This document shows positions 17,101-23,778 of a stretch of 44,924 bases of DNA, one piece after another. The stretch covers positions 12,987 to 57,910 of the forward strand of contig DERX01000002.1 of NCBI GenBank assembly GCA_002361875.1. Reading direction: 5' to 3'. Under the pieces are notes generated by a model that worked only from the letters and a program-made list of their open reading frames with translations, did not search any database and was not told the origin of the DNA. This stretch comes from Ruminococcaceae bacterium UBA3329 (lineage in GTDB: Bacteria > Bacillota > Clostridia > Oscillospirales > Acutalibacteraceae). Each line of letters opens with the position of its first letter. The first letter of the stretch is position 1. The position numbers and the translations under genes are program-made.

Positions 17101-17263
17101 CGGCAATGGAGAAATAAATTCCAATGACTATGCTATGCTTAAGAAATATGTTACCTGTCAAAGAGCTTTGACCGAAGAACAGCGCATTGCAGCCGACTTT
17201 AACGGGGACGGTGCAGTAGATGCTTTTGATGTAATAGCGCTTGACGTATATCTTCATTCATAG
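14156..17263 (+). CDS. Secreted C-type lectin / Cys-repeat / BspA-LRR / dockerin protein
   Basis: A 1035-residue exported protein. Domains in order: signal peptide (1-29, ending AVAAS); a helical region of unknown type (~30-290); a C-type-lectin-like domain (~298-427) with CESIGGHLVTI, YWLGGNDE, TNWATGEPTNG, WND and GFICEW; five ~35-residue Cys-rich repeats (~442-635) of the form GH.Y...P.C...GYDLYTCSRC; a helical FIVAR-like segment (~640-701); BspA-type leucine-rich repeats (~746-975, e.g. TSIGNYAFY); and a C-terminal type I dockerin (~980-1035) with two calcium loops, DSDGNGEINSND and DFNGDGAVDAFD. The dockerin predicts attachment to a cohesin scaffold; the lectin domain predicts glycan or protein binding. 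No hydrolase domain is visible. GGAAGG precedes the ATG. The gene is more AT-rich than its neighbours, a hint of separate origin. Confidence 0.93.
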   Translation: MKKVLSIFLSLVMMFSIIGTVDLTAVAASKIYNRPTLSEASAMDFLQFLYNEELDENKIRNSKYFPLLTGKFTGTDDEYEAESIAFSIFVRTRINELVENSEYNLSSSYDYLYNYLSSKLESSKDLPQEIIDELKGTAMKKIEEGILDLLVNCVADTTDIIVTEEHISWINAIDDGVNKVNNLADQVTKYIEYTAAAIQGCRFVLAKEQQQRYWYFSAYLNNRDGYSSSSDEIFKALDDCNFEICATNSTGSFLIDSLSWITKKDSWVNHREIIQEWAEFVYQVEKFTTSQVISQDPIEYNGHTYQVFDISKNWIEAKEYCESIGGHLVTITNSDEQNFIGNLVKTGVKSTYWLGGNDELKFGVWEWITGEVFSYTNWATGEPTNGYAPGPEYYLEMIKSSGKWNDGELNGDSGIYTLDNHGFICEWDNTYSNIIANEHENESHNHIFKTEVVEPTCAKEGYTKYSCEICHYFYIGNYTSALGHDYKFSRIANPTCTEKGYDLYTCARCGKGEKIKYVDALGHTYSFAKTVAPTCAEQGYDLYTCSRCNGTERRNTVTALGHSYGFTKTVAPNCSAQGYDLYTCSRCNGTEKRNYVNALGHQYVLSNHSDPTCNTVGYDEYKCSVCQNTKKNEIAVLDGSALTTALTKAQTYLTKDYFTQESMAELQTVYSSHKDDLDRLTTQVAVDGAVTEINNAISNLVLGDFASGVTDDGFQWSWEKATGRLTVTGDGEMKNYGVTTMPWYDVLPYTTEIILSEGITSIGNYAFYKAETVEKIHFSNTLTSIGMRAFEFCSSVEEIVIPDTVTSLGYGTFASMTSLKKVTVPASTTYRSYCFDQDRAIEEIIITYGTDGIMPDSKVTAEQSFLLDLLQKKTGAFGPWRYARNAKVIIEDGVTNIGNKAFYQGTGITSIRIPDTVTTLGANAFQNCTSLNTIALSENVTNIGTGAFDGCDSLNICGYINSYTQTFAAENSIPFVLLGDSDGNGEINSNDYAMLKKYVTCQRALTEEQRIAADFNGDGAVDAFDVIALDVYLHS

Positions 17264-17295
17264 CTGTAAAGTAATATTAAATGGGGCAAAAACAA

Positions 17296-17323
17296 CAGGG
17301 CATACCCGAAACGGTATGCCCTG
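17296..17323 (+). terminator. Terminator-like hairpin after dockerin gene
   Basis: A perfect 11-bp stem, CAGGGCATACC/GGTATGCCCTG, with loop CGAAAC, 33 bp after the stop codon. The T tract is weak (AATGTTTG), so termination efficiency is uncertain. A tandem 'CATTGAATTGAA' repeat follows at 17334-17365. Confidence 0.6.
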
Positions 17324-17389
17324 AATGTTTGAACATTGAATTGAATTTTTGCACATTGAATTGAAATTTGTAGTTCAATGTACCCGTAC

Positions 17390-17900
17390 GGAACGGATGA
17401 ATTTGCAGTATTTTCATCGAAACGCAATAATGCGTTTCCTACGACCACCTCGGTTGGTGCTTCTCTCACTTCGTTTGAGAGGTATTCACCGAACACCCGC
17501 AACCCCTCATCAGTCACTCGTGCCTCGTGACAGCTTCTCCCGAGGGAGAAGCCAAAATTGCCTTCCCCTTTTTGAGGGGAAGGGGGACCGCCTTGGCGGT
17601 GGATGAGGTGTGTTCATTGGGACGATGTGGGCATCGTCCCCTACAAAATCACTGATGTCTGTATATACAGACCCGTTCAAAAACCACTCCTGTAGGGACA
17701 GCCGACTCGGCTGTCCGAAATAAAAGATGTAAAAAAGTTTGAATTTTCATCATGGTGCGCCGAGTTACGGCTACGCCAAGACCCTTTTGTCCGCTTCGCT
17801 GACATTTCCCCTTGCAGGGGAATAACGTCGCACCCTACCTCATTAAAAAAATTTGCAGTATTTTCATCGGAACGCAATAATGCGTTTCCTACGCTCGGTT
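17390..17900. repeat. Large composite hairpin repeat cluster
   Basis: This fills most of an 803-bp gap and contains no convincing gene. Elements in order: GAAACGCA-ATAA-TGCGTTTC (17419-17438); a 'CGGTTGGTGCTT' double-hairpin unit (17448-17505); CCTCATCAGTCAC...GTGACAG with CTTCTCCC/GGGAGAAG (17507-17555); the CCTTCCCC...GGATGAGG partner block (17561-17612); GGGACGATG/CATCGTCCC (17619-17640); TGTAGGGACAGCCGA/TCGGCTGTCC (17691-17716); the GCCGAGTTACGGC...TTCCCCTTGCAGGGGAA unit (17758-17825); and a second AACGCAATAATGCGTT hairpin (17869-17889). A block of 43 bp at 17401-17443 recurs at 17851-17893 with one mismatch. Confidence 0.8.
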
Positions 17901-17984
17901 CTGTGCGGTCGGTCTTTCAAACTTTGAGGGAGCGGGATAGATTATAATATGAGTGCAACAGATTGGAAAAAAGGAACAGATAAA

Positions 17985-18015
17985 ACCAAAAACGGTCAGG
18001 CATGGAAACCTGACC
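17985..18015 (-). terminator. Terminator for VanY-like gene
   Basis: A 7-bp stem, GGTCAGG/CCTGACC (17994-18000 with 18009-18015). Read on the minus strand it is followed by GTTTTTGGTTTT. It lies about 50 bp past the stop codon at 18067. Confidence 0.65.
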
Positions 18016-18066
18016 CTACTGTTTTGCTGACATTATACCGGCATAGTTAAATGTTATTAAATTTAA

Positions 18067-18948
18067 TCAGTTTTTCTTCTCGAGATATTCTTCAAGGCAG
18101 AGGTTTTGGGCTTTCATTTCCGTTGCGGCATCTACCCCTACATAGCGCCAATGCCACGGACGGGCACGCACGCCCGTGATTGCGAATTTTTCCTCGTGAT
18201 AACGCAAAACAAATCCGTATTTGTGTGCATTTGCCGTGAGCCATTTGTATTCCTTTGTCTTGTCAAAGTCCGAGCTTGTCCCGATTATATCAACGCTAAG
18301 TCCTGCTCCGCTTTCACTCGCGCCCGGCTCGTCAATTCTTGAGGACGCCGCCTGCTTTGCCTCTTCGTCGCTCATGCCCTGCTCTTTAAAGTTATTGACA
18401 AGGTTATTGTAATTTTCCTGCTGGCGGTAATATGACAGATACCCCGCATAGGGCGCTAAAATAATGTCCTGCTTTTTTGCATCCTCGTACATTTTTTTAT
18501 AAGCGTCGGAAACTCTGCTGTCCGCGGTGACGGCTGACCCCTCAATAACGGGTGAGAGCGTAGGCGTGTAGTCCTTGCCTATTTGGTGGTTCACATTTAT
18601 AAGTGCAAGCATCCATTCTTCGCCCGACAAAGCTTCCACAGGGTCGTAGGACTCCCAAGAAATGTGAGAATTTGTTTCCGATTCGGATTCCGATTCAGAT
18701 TCTGATTCCGGCTCGCTGCTGCTTTCGGGCTGTGTGGCGCTTTCTGTTACGGGCTCGGTTGCTTCGGGAGGTGCAGTGGTCTGCTCCGTTACAGGCTCGG
18801 TGGTTTGCGCTTCGATTTTAATTTCGTTGTAGCCTTTCCCTCTGCAAAATGCAAAATAGAGAATTGATGTTACGCCTAAAATAACAACAAGTGCCGCGAA
18901 AAGCCGTGTTTTAATTTTAAGCTCCCGTCTTGTAATATGTATTGTCAT
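18067..18948 (-). CDS. VanY-like (M15B) membrane-anchored protein with degenerate active site
   Basis: 293 residues. An N-terminal basic stretch and one membrane segment (LFAALVVILGVTSILYFAF) are followed by a Thr/Pro/Glu linker and a pure Ser-Glu repeat, then a D-Ala-D-Ala carboxypeptidase-like domain from ~residue 105. The fold signature is clear (SESGAGLSVDI, RPWHWRYVG), but the family zinc motif SxHxxGxxxD has Ser at the His position, and the catalytic Glu of ExxH is Arg. Asp and the last His remain. It may therefore bind peptidoglycan or act without classical zinc catalysis. It has its own promoter (18982-19010) and diverges from the M28 peptidase gene. The fold call is firm; the activity is doubtful. 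Confidence 0.85.
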   Translation of the reverse strand: MTIHITRRELKIKTRLFAALVVILGVTSILYFAFCRGKGYNEIKIEAQTTEPVTEQTTAPPEATEPVTESATQPESSSEPESESESESESETNSHISWESYDPVEALSGEEWMLALINVNHQIGKDYTPTLSPVIEGSAVTADSRVSDAYKKMYEDAKKQDIILAPYAGYLSYYRQQENYNNLVNNFKEQGMSDEEAKQAASSRIDEPGASESGAGLSVDIIGTSSDFDKTKEYKWLTANAHKYGFVLRYHEEKFAITGVRARPWHWRYVGVDAATEMKAQNLCLEEYLEKKN

Positions 18949-18981
18949 AAAAATACCTTATTTCTGTTAATATGTATATTA

Positions 18982-19010
18982 AGTTTATATTTTTTTATCG
19001 AAAATGTCAA
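18982..19010 (-). promoter_or_regulatory. Promoter of VanY-like gene
   Basis: Minus-strand TTGACA (19005-19010), 17-bp spacer, TAAACT (18982-18987), 34 bp before the start codon. Confidence 0.65.
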
Positions 19011-19047
19011 TATTTTTATCCCGTTAAGCGATTTTTTCAAAAAACTG

Positions 19048-19076
19048 ATGACAGAGCAAAAAAATTGTGATACAAT
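19048..19076 (+). promoter_or_regulatory. Promoter of M28 peptidase gene
   Basis: ATGACA (19048-19053), 17-bp spacer, TACAAT (19071-19076), with the TTG start codon at 19112 behind GAGGT. Confidence 0.5.
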
Positions 19077-19111
19077 TAAAATGTATATTTATGTGAAATG
19101 AGGTATTCGTA

Positions 19112-20380
19112 TTGAAGGCAAAAGAAAGTAATGCACATTTTGACTCTAAAGTCAGAGAATGCTCAAATTTTACTGTCAGAGAAATAAAAAAGATTTGCAA
19201 GGAGATAGGCCCTCGCCCGTCGGGTGAAGAAAATGAACAAAAAGCGCAAAATTATGTTGAAAACCTTATGGTCGGCATAGCAGATGAAGTCAAACATGAG
19301 AGCTTTGATGTTCACCCGAAGGCGTTTATGAGCTGGGTTATGATTGACGGCATAGGAATGATTATAGCGGCTGTTTTAATGATTTTGGCACAGCTCAATG
19401 CAATTCCTGCGGCAAGCACAGCATTTAAAATTGCGGCGATTGTAATTTCAGTCCTTGCGGCGGTTCTGTTGCTTGGAGAATTTCTTTTCTATAAAGAATT
19501 TATTGATTTTCTGTTCCCGAAACGCACATCGTCAAATGTTATTGCCGTAAGAAAGGCGGCCGGCGAAACAAAGCGCAGAATTATTTTCGCAGGGCATATT
19601 GACTCAGCTTATGAGTGGCGATTTACGCACATGGGCGGCGGAAAATTCCTTGTTACAATGATAGCTCTCGGAATCGGTTCTTTGGTTTTAACCTTAATTA
19701 TGGCTGTGCTGTCATTTTTCTTTGACGGCGGTGTACCCGCAATTGTAATGACTGTTTTGCATGTTATTACAATACCGATTTTCGTTGCAGTTAATTTCTT
19801 TGTGAATTGGAAATTGTGCGTTACAGGCGCCAACGATAACCTTACGGGCGTTATGGCGTCAATGGCTGTTATTAAATATCTTAAAGATAATGATATTCGC
19901 TTTGAGAATACTGAAGTAGTTGCAGTTTCAACAGGCTGTGAGGAATGCGGTCTTCGGGGCGCTAAAGCATTTGCAAAGGCGCATGCAAAGGACTTTGCCG
20001 AGGACGGAACGGAAACGGTGTTTATGGCAGTTGATACGCTTCACGATTACGATTATTTAGGTGTTTACAATAAGGATATGACGGGAACGGTTTCACTTGA
20101 CGCGCAGGCATCAAAAATGGCTCAAAAGGCAACGGAAATCTGCGGTCTTGATATTCCTTTTAAGGCGGTTTCGTTTGGCTCGTCTGATGCGGCGGCAGCA
20201 CAGCAGGGCGGTATTCGGTCGGTAGCTCTTGCGGCAATGGACCCGACTCCTGCGAAATATTACCACACCCGTGAGGATACGGCGAATATTCTTGATATGA
20301 AAACTATTGAAACAGGCTTAAAGATTATGCTTGAAACAGCGTTTTTGTTTGACGAGCAGGGTCTTAAAGATGAATATTAA
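19112..20380 (+). CDS. M28-family metallopeptidase with membrane segments
   Basis: A 422-residue putative zinc aminopeptidase. Metal and catalytic residues are in place: AGHIDSA (His), GANDNLTG (Asp), TGCEECGLRG (catalytic and ligand Glu), MAVDTLHD (Asp) and YYHTREDT (His). Two hydrophobic hairpins interrupt the peptidase: ~residues 72-132 before the first ligand and ~186-232 between the first two ligands. So the catalytic domain is tethered to the membrane by inserted helices. The start is TTG behind GAGGT; the preceding ATG is closed at once by a stop. A lipoprotein gene follows after 26 bp and is likely co-transcribed. Substrate unknown. Confidence 0.87.
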   Translation: MKAKESNAHFDSKVRECSNFTVREIKKICKEIGPRPSGEENEQKAQNYVENLMVGIADEVKHESFDVHPKAFMSWVMIDGIGMIIAAVLMILAQLNAIPAASTAFKIAAIVISVLAAVLLLGEFLFYKEFIDFLFPKRTSSNVIAVRKAAGETKRRIIFAGHIDSAYEWRFTHMGGGKFLVTMIALGIGSLVLTLIMAVLSFFFDGGVPAIVMTVLHVITIPIFVAVNFFVNWKLCVTGANDNLTGVMASMAVIKYLKDNDIRFENTEVVAVSTGCEECGLRGAKAFAKAHAKDFAEDGTETVFMAVDTLHDYDYLGVYNKDMTGTVSLDAQASKMAQKATEICGLDIPFKAVSFGSSDAAAAQQGGIRSVALAAMDPTPAKYYHTREDTANILDMKTIETGLKIMLETAFLFDEQGLKDEY

Positions 20381-20406
20381 ATTCGTCTGAAGGGGGATTT
20401 ATATTT

Positions 20407-21552
20407 ATGAAAAAGGTAATTTTAAAGACAGCGTCACTTGCACTTGTGCTTATTTTAATGGTGTCGGGATTTTCTGCTTGCAGTACTAAAAAGGCAGTGG
20501 AAAGACCGACTGAGGCAAAAATTAAAACCGATATAGGTGATGTAAGATTTACATTTACCTACGGCGACCTCAGAAAAACGGGAATAGCAGGTGACAAGCT
20601 GGCAACGCTGTTTGAAAATACAAATAAGAAAACCGATGACAAAACCGTGTCGCTTTCTTATTTTGAGCTTGTTTCCACATTCGGCGAGGAAGAATATTTC
20701 GACAATATTCTTGCGCTTATTCCGCAGGAGGATTTTGCGAAATTCAGTGAAAATGCAGAAACAGTTCTCACCTATTTCAACGGTCTTATAAATAATATTA
20801 AATCGGGTGCGGACGGTAATGTGCGTGTTTCTTACCGTGAAGAGTTTTGGATAAATCACGGCGACAAGGTTGTATTTAAGGACAAAGACGGCAACGCACT
20901 TCCCGACGAACAGCAAAAGGAGCTTCGCGCGGCATTTAGGCTTTATGCAGACACTTCTCTTAAGGGAGTGGGCAGCGTTCTTAAAAATAAAGAGCAGGAC
21001 AAGGCAACCGAGTACGGTGCAGACCTTACAAACGAAATGTATGTTTACGGCAGTAAAACTGCAAGCGCTTTGACTGTTTCCGACCTTTATACAGATAAGG
21101 AAAAGAAGATTTATCCTGCATACACCTCGGTAGTACCCACATTAGCCTTTGACCTTGACGAAAAAGGTAACAACGCTAAAGGTGAGGACGGAGAGTATAT
21201 TTTCGTTCCCACAGAATGGTACAGAACAGTAAATATTTGCGTAAAGCCCGAGGAAGAGAGTGTTAACAAGGCGTTTTCAACAAGAACGCAGGACGAAATT
21301 CTTAAGTATTTTGATGCGGCTAAAGCTTATGCTAAGGTAAATTCTTATGAAATTGCTTTTGAGCCTTGCTACATTACGGCAGGCATAAATGCTGTAAACG
21401 ACAATATGACTTATTGCACATATCAGAAAAATATGGTCGTTACAATGAATGTAACCTTTACGGGAGCACTCGAAAAATACGGCACAATGCTCATTTCATT
21501 CCCTTGCACTAATCAAATGACATTTGATTTCGGTTGGAAAACAGCGGAATAA
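20407..21552 (+). CDS. Lipoprotein of unknown function
   Basis: 381 residues with a lipoprotein signal: MKKVILKTASLALVLILMVS then GFSAC, with Cys25 as the probable lipidation site. The mature part is a soluble, charged alpha/beta-looking domain with no motif I recognise (e.g. FTYGDLRKTG near the start, CTNQMTFDFGWKTAE at the end). AGGGGG lies ahead of the ATG. It follows the M28 peptidase by 26 bp, suggesting a shared transcript and perhaps a shared envelope role. Nothing indicates an enzyme. Confidence 0.85.
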   Translation: MKKVILKTASLALVLILMVSGFSACSTKKAVERPTEAKIKTDIGDVRFTFTYGDLRKTGIAGDKLATLFENTNKKTDDKTVSLSYFELVSTFGEEEYFDNILALIPQEDFAKFSENAETVLTYFNGLINNIKSGADGNVRVSYREEFWINHGDKVVFKDKDGNALPDEQQKELRAAFRLYADTSLKGVGSVLKNKEQDKATEYGADLTNEMYVYGSKTASALTVSDLYTDKEKKIYPAYTSVVPTLAFDLDEKGNNAKGEDGEYIFVPTEWYRTVNICVKPEEESVNKAFSTRTQDEILKYFDAAKAYAKVNSYEIAFEPCYITAGINAVNDNMTYCTYQKNMVVTMNVTFTGALEKYGTMLISFPCTNQMTFDFGWKTAE

Positions 21553-21593
21553 AACATAACATATACAATCCTTCATAAAATTAAATAAATCTC

Positions 21594-21622
21594 TTGACAA
21601 ACGGGGAATTTGCTGTTAAAAT
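21594..21622 (+). promoter_or_regulatory. Promoter of infC-rpmI-rplT operon
   Basis: Perfect TTGACA (21594-21599), 17-bp spacer, TAAAAT (21617-21622). Transcription would start near 21629 and produce a leader of about 145 nt before infC. Confidence 0.8.
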
Positions 21623-21628
21623 AGCAGA

Positions 21629-21770
21629 GCAATAAAGCAGAGCAGTTAAATTCTCCTCTCACCGTTCGGGTTTCTCGGAACGGTCAATACGTTAAATTTT
21701 TAAGTGTATTGGTGCGGGCAGAATTTTTCTGTCCGCATTTTCAGTTTGCTAAAAACAATGAGAGGTGTTT
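21629..21770 (+). ncRNA. L20-type autoregulatory leader with attenuator
   Basis: Hairpin ACCGTTC/GAACGGT (about 21661-21684) and CAATACG/TGTATTG are followed by the attenuator stem TGCGGGCAGAA/TTCTGTCCGCA (21713-21723 with 21727-21737) and TTTT. In Bacillus subtilis the infC-rpmI-rplT leader is bound by L20 and terminates early; the same position and architecture here support that call. The precise L20-binding fold was not checked against the family model. Confidence 0.65.
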
Positions 21771-21774
21771 ACTT

Positions 21775-22293
21775 ATCGCTACCAAAGAATTGCAAATCAA
21801 TGAGGAAATCAGGGACAGAGAGGTCAGGGTTATCACCGACAAGGGTGAACAGCTCGGCATTATGTCCTCAAAGGACGCAGTCCGTGAGGCTGAAAAGCGC
21901 AATCTCGATTTAGTCAAGGTTTCGCCGGCGGCAGTACCGCCCGTATGCAAAATTATGGACTACGGCAAGTACCGTTTTGATCAGGCAAAGAAAGAAAAGG
22001 ACCGCAGAAAAAATCAGAAGATTGTTGAAACAAAAGAGGTTCGTCTGTCTGTAAACATTGATACGCATGACTTTGACACGAAGGTAAATCATGCTGTCAA
22101 ATTCTTAAACGGCGGCAACAAGGTTAAGGTTTCAATCCGTTTCCGCGGCCGTGAGATGGCTCACACAAACCTCGGCAACGGGATTATGGAGCGCTTTGCC
22201 GACGCCACCGCAGAATACGGCACTGTTGAAAAGCCCGCAAAGCTTGAGGGCAGACAGATGCTTATGTTCTTGGCACCCAAAACAGCAAAATAA
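21775..22293 (+). CDS. infC: Translation initiation factor IF-3 (AUC start)
   Basis: A 172-residue IF-3 with canonical N-domain (KELQINEEIRDREVRVI), linker (GKYRFDQAKKEKDRRKNQK) and C-domain (VRLSVNIDTHDFDTK, IRFRGREMAH). No ATG/GTG/TTG start fits: the frame extends upstream to TTG 21709, but those codons are the attenuator hairpin. AGAGGTG at 21761-21767 lies 7 nt before ATC (21775-21777), followed by GCTACCAAAGAA. A rare start codon is the known autoregulatory device of infC (AUU in E. coli), since IF-3 rejects non-standard starts. The choice of AUC is inference. It is followed by rpmI and rplT. Confidence 0.9.
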   Translation: MATKELQINEEIRDREVRVITDKGEQLGIMSSKDAVREAEKRNLDLVKVSPAAVPPVCKIMDYGKYRFDQAKKEKDRRKNQKIVETKEVRLSVNIDTHDFDTKVNHAVKFLNGGNKVKVSIRFRGREMAHTNLGNGIMERFADATAEYGTVEKPAKLEGRQMLMFLAPKTAK

Positions 22294-22325
22294 TTTAAGT
22301 GTAATATTTTTAGGAGGAATTTAAT

Positions 22326-22523
22326 ATGCCGAAACTTAAAACACACAGCGGAGCTAAAAAACGCTTCAAACTTTCAAAGAACGGCAAGCCCATCAGAGCA
22401 CATGCTAACAAATCACACATTCTTAATAAGAAGAGCACAAAGAGAAAACGCAATCTTCGCAAGACAGCAGTTGCTGACACAACAAACTGCAAGCAGATTA
22501 AGCGTCTTGTTCCTTATAAATAA
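22326..22523 (+). CDS. rpmI: Ribosomal protein L35
   Basis: 65 residues, MPKLKTHSGAKKRFKLSKNG..., highly basic; the N-terminal PKxKTHSGAxKRF is the L35 signature. TAGGAGG lies ahead of the ATG. A 50S subunit component, second gene of the infC-rpmI-rplT operon, 32 bp after infC. Confidence 0.97.
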   Translation: MPKLKTHSGAKKRFKLSKNGKPIRAHANKSHILNKKSTKRKRNLRKTAVADTTNCKQIKRLVPYK

Positions 22524-22576
22524 TATTTGATTTGATGTGCAAAATGCACTGACACTTTTTTCGGAGGTAGATACAA

Positions 22577-22933
22577 ATGGCACGTATTAAAGGTGCGATG
22601 ATGACTCGCAAAAGAAGAAATAAAACTATAAAGATGGCAAAGGGCTATTACGGCTCAAAGAGCACTCTTTTCAAAACTGCAAAAGAAGCAGTAATGAAGT
22701 CCGGTCAGTATGCTTACATTGGCAGAAAGCAGAAAAAGCGTGATTTCAGAAAGCTTTGGATTACAAGAATTTCAGCAGCCTGCAAATTAAACGGTATGAA
22801 CTATTCAACATTTATGAACGGTCTTAAAAAAGCAGGCATTGACCTTAACCGCAAAATGCTTTCCGAAATTGCTATTGCAGACCCCGCAGCATTTACAGCT
22901 CTCACAGAGCAGGCAAAAGCAGCACTTAAATAA
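22577..22933 (+). CDS. rplT: Ribosomal protein L20
   Basis: 118 residues, MARIKGAMMTRKRRNKTIKM..., with the family's long basic N-terminal helix, AKGYYGSKSTLFKTAKEAV and WITRISAACKLNGMNYSTF. It is a 50S assembly protein and, by analogy with B. subtilis, the repressor of this operon through the leader at 21629-21770. CGGAGG site. Small point: the usual 'ARVKRGV' start is 'ARIKGAM' here. Confidence 0.97.
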   Translation: MARIKGAMMTRKRRNKTIKMAKGYYGSKSTLFKTAKEAVMKSGQYAYIGRKQKKRDFRKLWITRISAACKLNGMNYSTFMNGLKKAGIDLNRKMLSEIAIADPAAFTALTEQAKAALK

Positions 22934-22938
22934 TTACG

Positions 22939-22975
22939 AACCACGCCGATACTTCTCGCGCGTGGTTTAACTTTT
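22939..22975 (+). terminator. Terminator of infC operon
   Basis: AACCACGC/GCGTGGTT (22939-22946 with 22960-22967) followed by TAACTTTTTAATT. It ends the ribosomal protein operon 6 bp after the rplT stop codon. Confidence 0.75.
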
Positions 22976-22995
22976 TAATTAACTAAAATAAAGCT

Positions 22996-23778
22996 ATGAA
23001 TATAAATGTTATTACCGCAAAAGGAAATCCGAAAATTAAAGAGCTTAAAGAGCTGACGAACAAAGCTTCTGCAAGGCGGTCGGCGGGTCTTTTTGTGTGT
23101 GACGGAGTGCGACTTTGCAGGGACGCTGTTCTTTCGGGCAAGCAAATAAATTCTGCTTTTGTAACCGAAAAATGCATTGAAAAGTATTCCCGTGACATTG
23201 AAGAGATTTTAAACAGTGCAGAAAATGTTTATTCCGTAAGCGGGGAGATAATGCACGCTGTCAGCGATACCGTTTCTCCGCAGGGTATAATCTGCACTGT
23301 GCGGACAGAAAAATGCAGCTTTACTCCTCAAAAGAATAAAAAGTACATAGCTCTTGACGGAATACAAAATCCCGACAATTTGGGGGCGGTAATCCGTACG
23401 GCGGAGGCTCTCGGAATTGACGGAATAATAATTTCGGGCGGCTGTGACATTTATAATCCGAAGGCACTGCGAGCTTCAATGGGTTCGGTTTTCAGAATGC
23501 CCGTGCTTTTGACGGACTGTCTTTCTGAAAGAATCAAAGAATATAACGAAATCGGAATAAAGACATACGCATCGGTTGTGTCGGGAAACGCTCAAAGCCT
23601 TACACAGACTGACTTTTCGAACGGTGCGGTAGTTGTAATAGGCAATGAGGGCAACGGCGTTTCGCTTGAAGTGCAGAGTGTATGTGATGAAAAAATTACA
23701 ATTGTAATGAAGGGCAGAGCCGAGTCGCTTAATGCGGCGCAGGCATCGTCAATAATTATGTGGGAAATGACAAAATGA
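22996..23778 (+). CDS. TrmH/SpoU-family RNA 2'-O-methyltransferase
   Basis: 260 residues. The N-terminal substrate-binding domain (KGNPKIKELKELTNK...SAGLFVCDGVRLC) is typical of the rRNA 23S methyltransferase group. The SPOUT catalytic domain has the three family motifs: DGIQNPDNLGAVIRTAEALG, VVIGNEGNGVS and ESLNAAQASSIIMWE. It would methylate a ribose 2'-OH in rRNA or tRNA using S-adenosylmethionine. The exact target (RlmB-like or TsnR-like) cannot be read here. No strong Shine-Dalgarno sequence is visible before the ATG. The stop codon overlaps the dprA start (ATGA). Confidence 0.9.
   Translation: MNINVITAKGNPKIKELKELTNKASARRSAGLFVCDGVRLCRDAVLSGKQINSAFVTEKCIEKYSRDIEEILNSAENVYSVSGEIMHAVSDTVSPQGIICTVRTEKCSFTPQKNKKYIALDGIQNPDNLGAVIRTAEALGIDGIIISGGCDIYNPKALRASMGSVFRMPVLLTDCLSERIKEYNEIGIKTYASVVSGNAQSLTQTDFSNGAVVVIGNEGNGVSLEVQSVCDEKITIVMKGRAESLNAAQASSIIMWEMTK

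Noticed and set aside
17349..17606. Open frames in the repeat cluster after the dockerin gene
   Set aside because: Arg/Pro/Ser-rich translations of hairpin repeats; similar frames arise at every copy.
17950..18051. 33-codon ORF starting MSATDWKKGTDKTKNG
   Set aside because: No close ribosome site, and it contains the terminator stem of the opposite gene.
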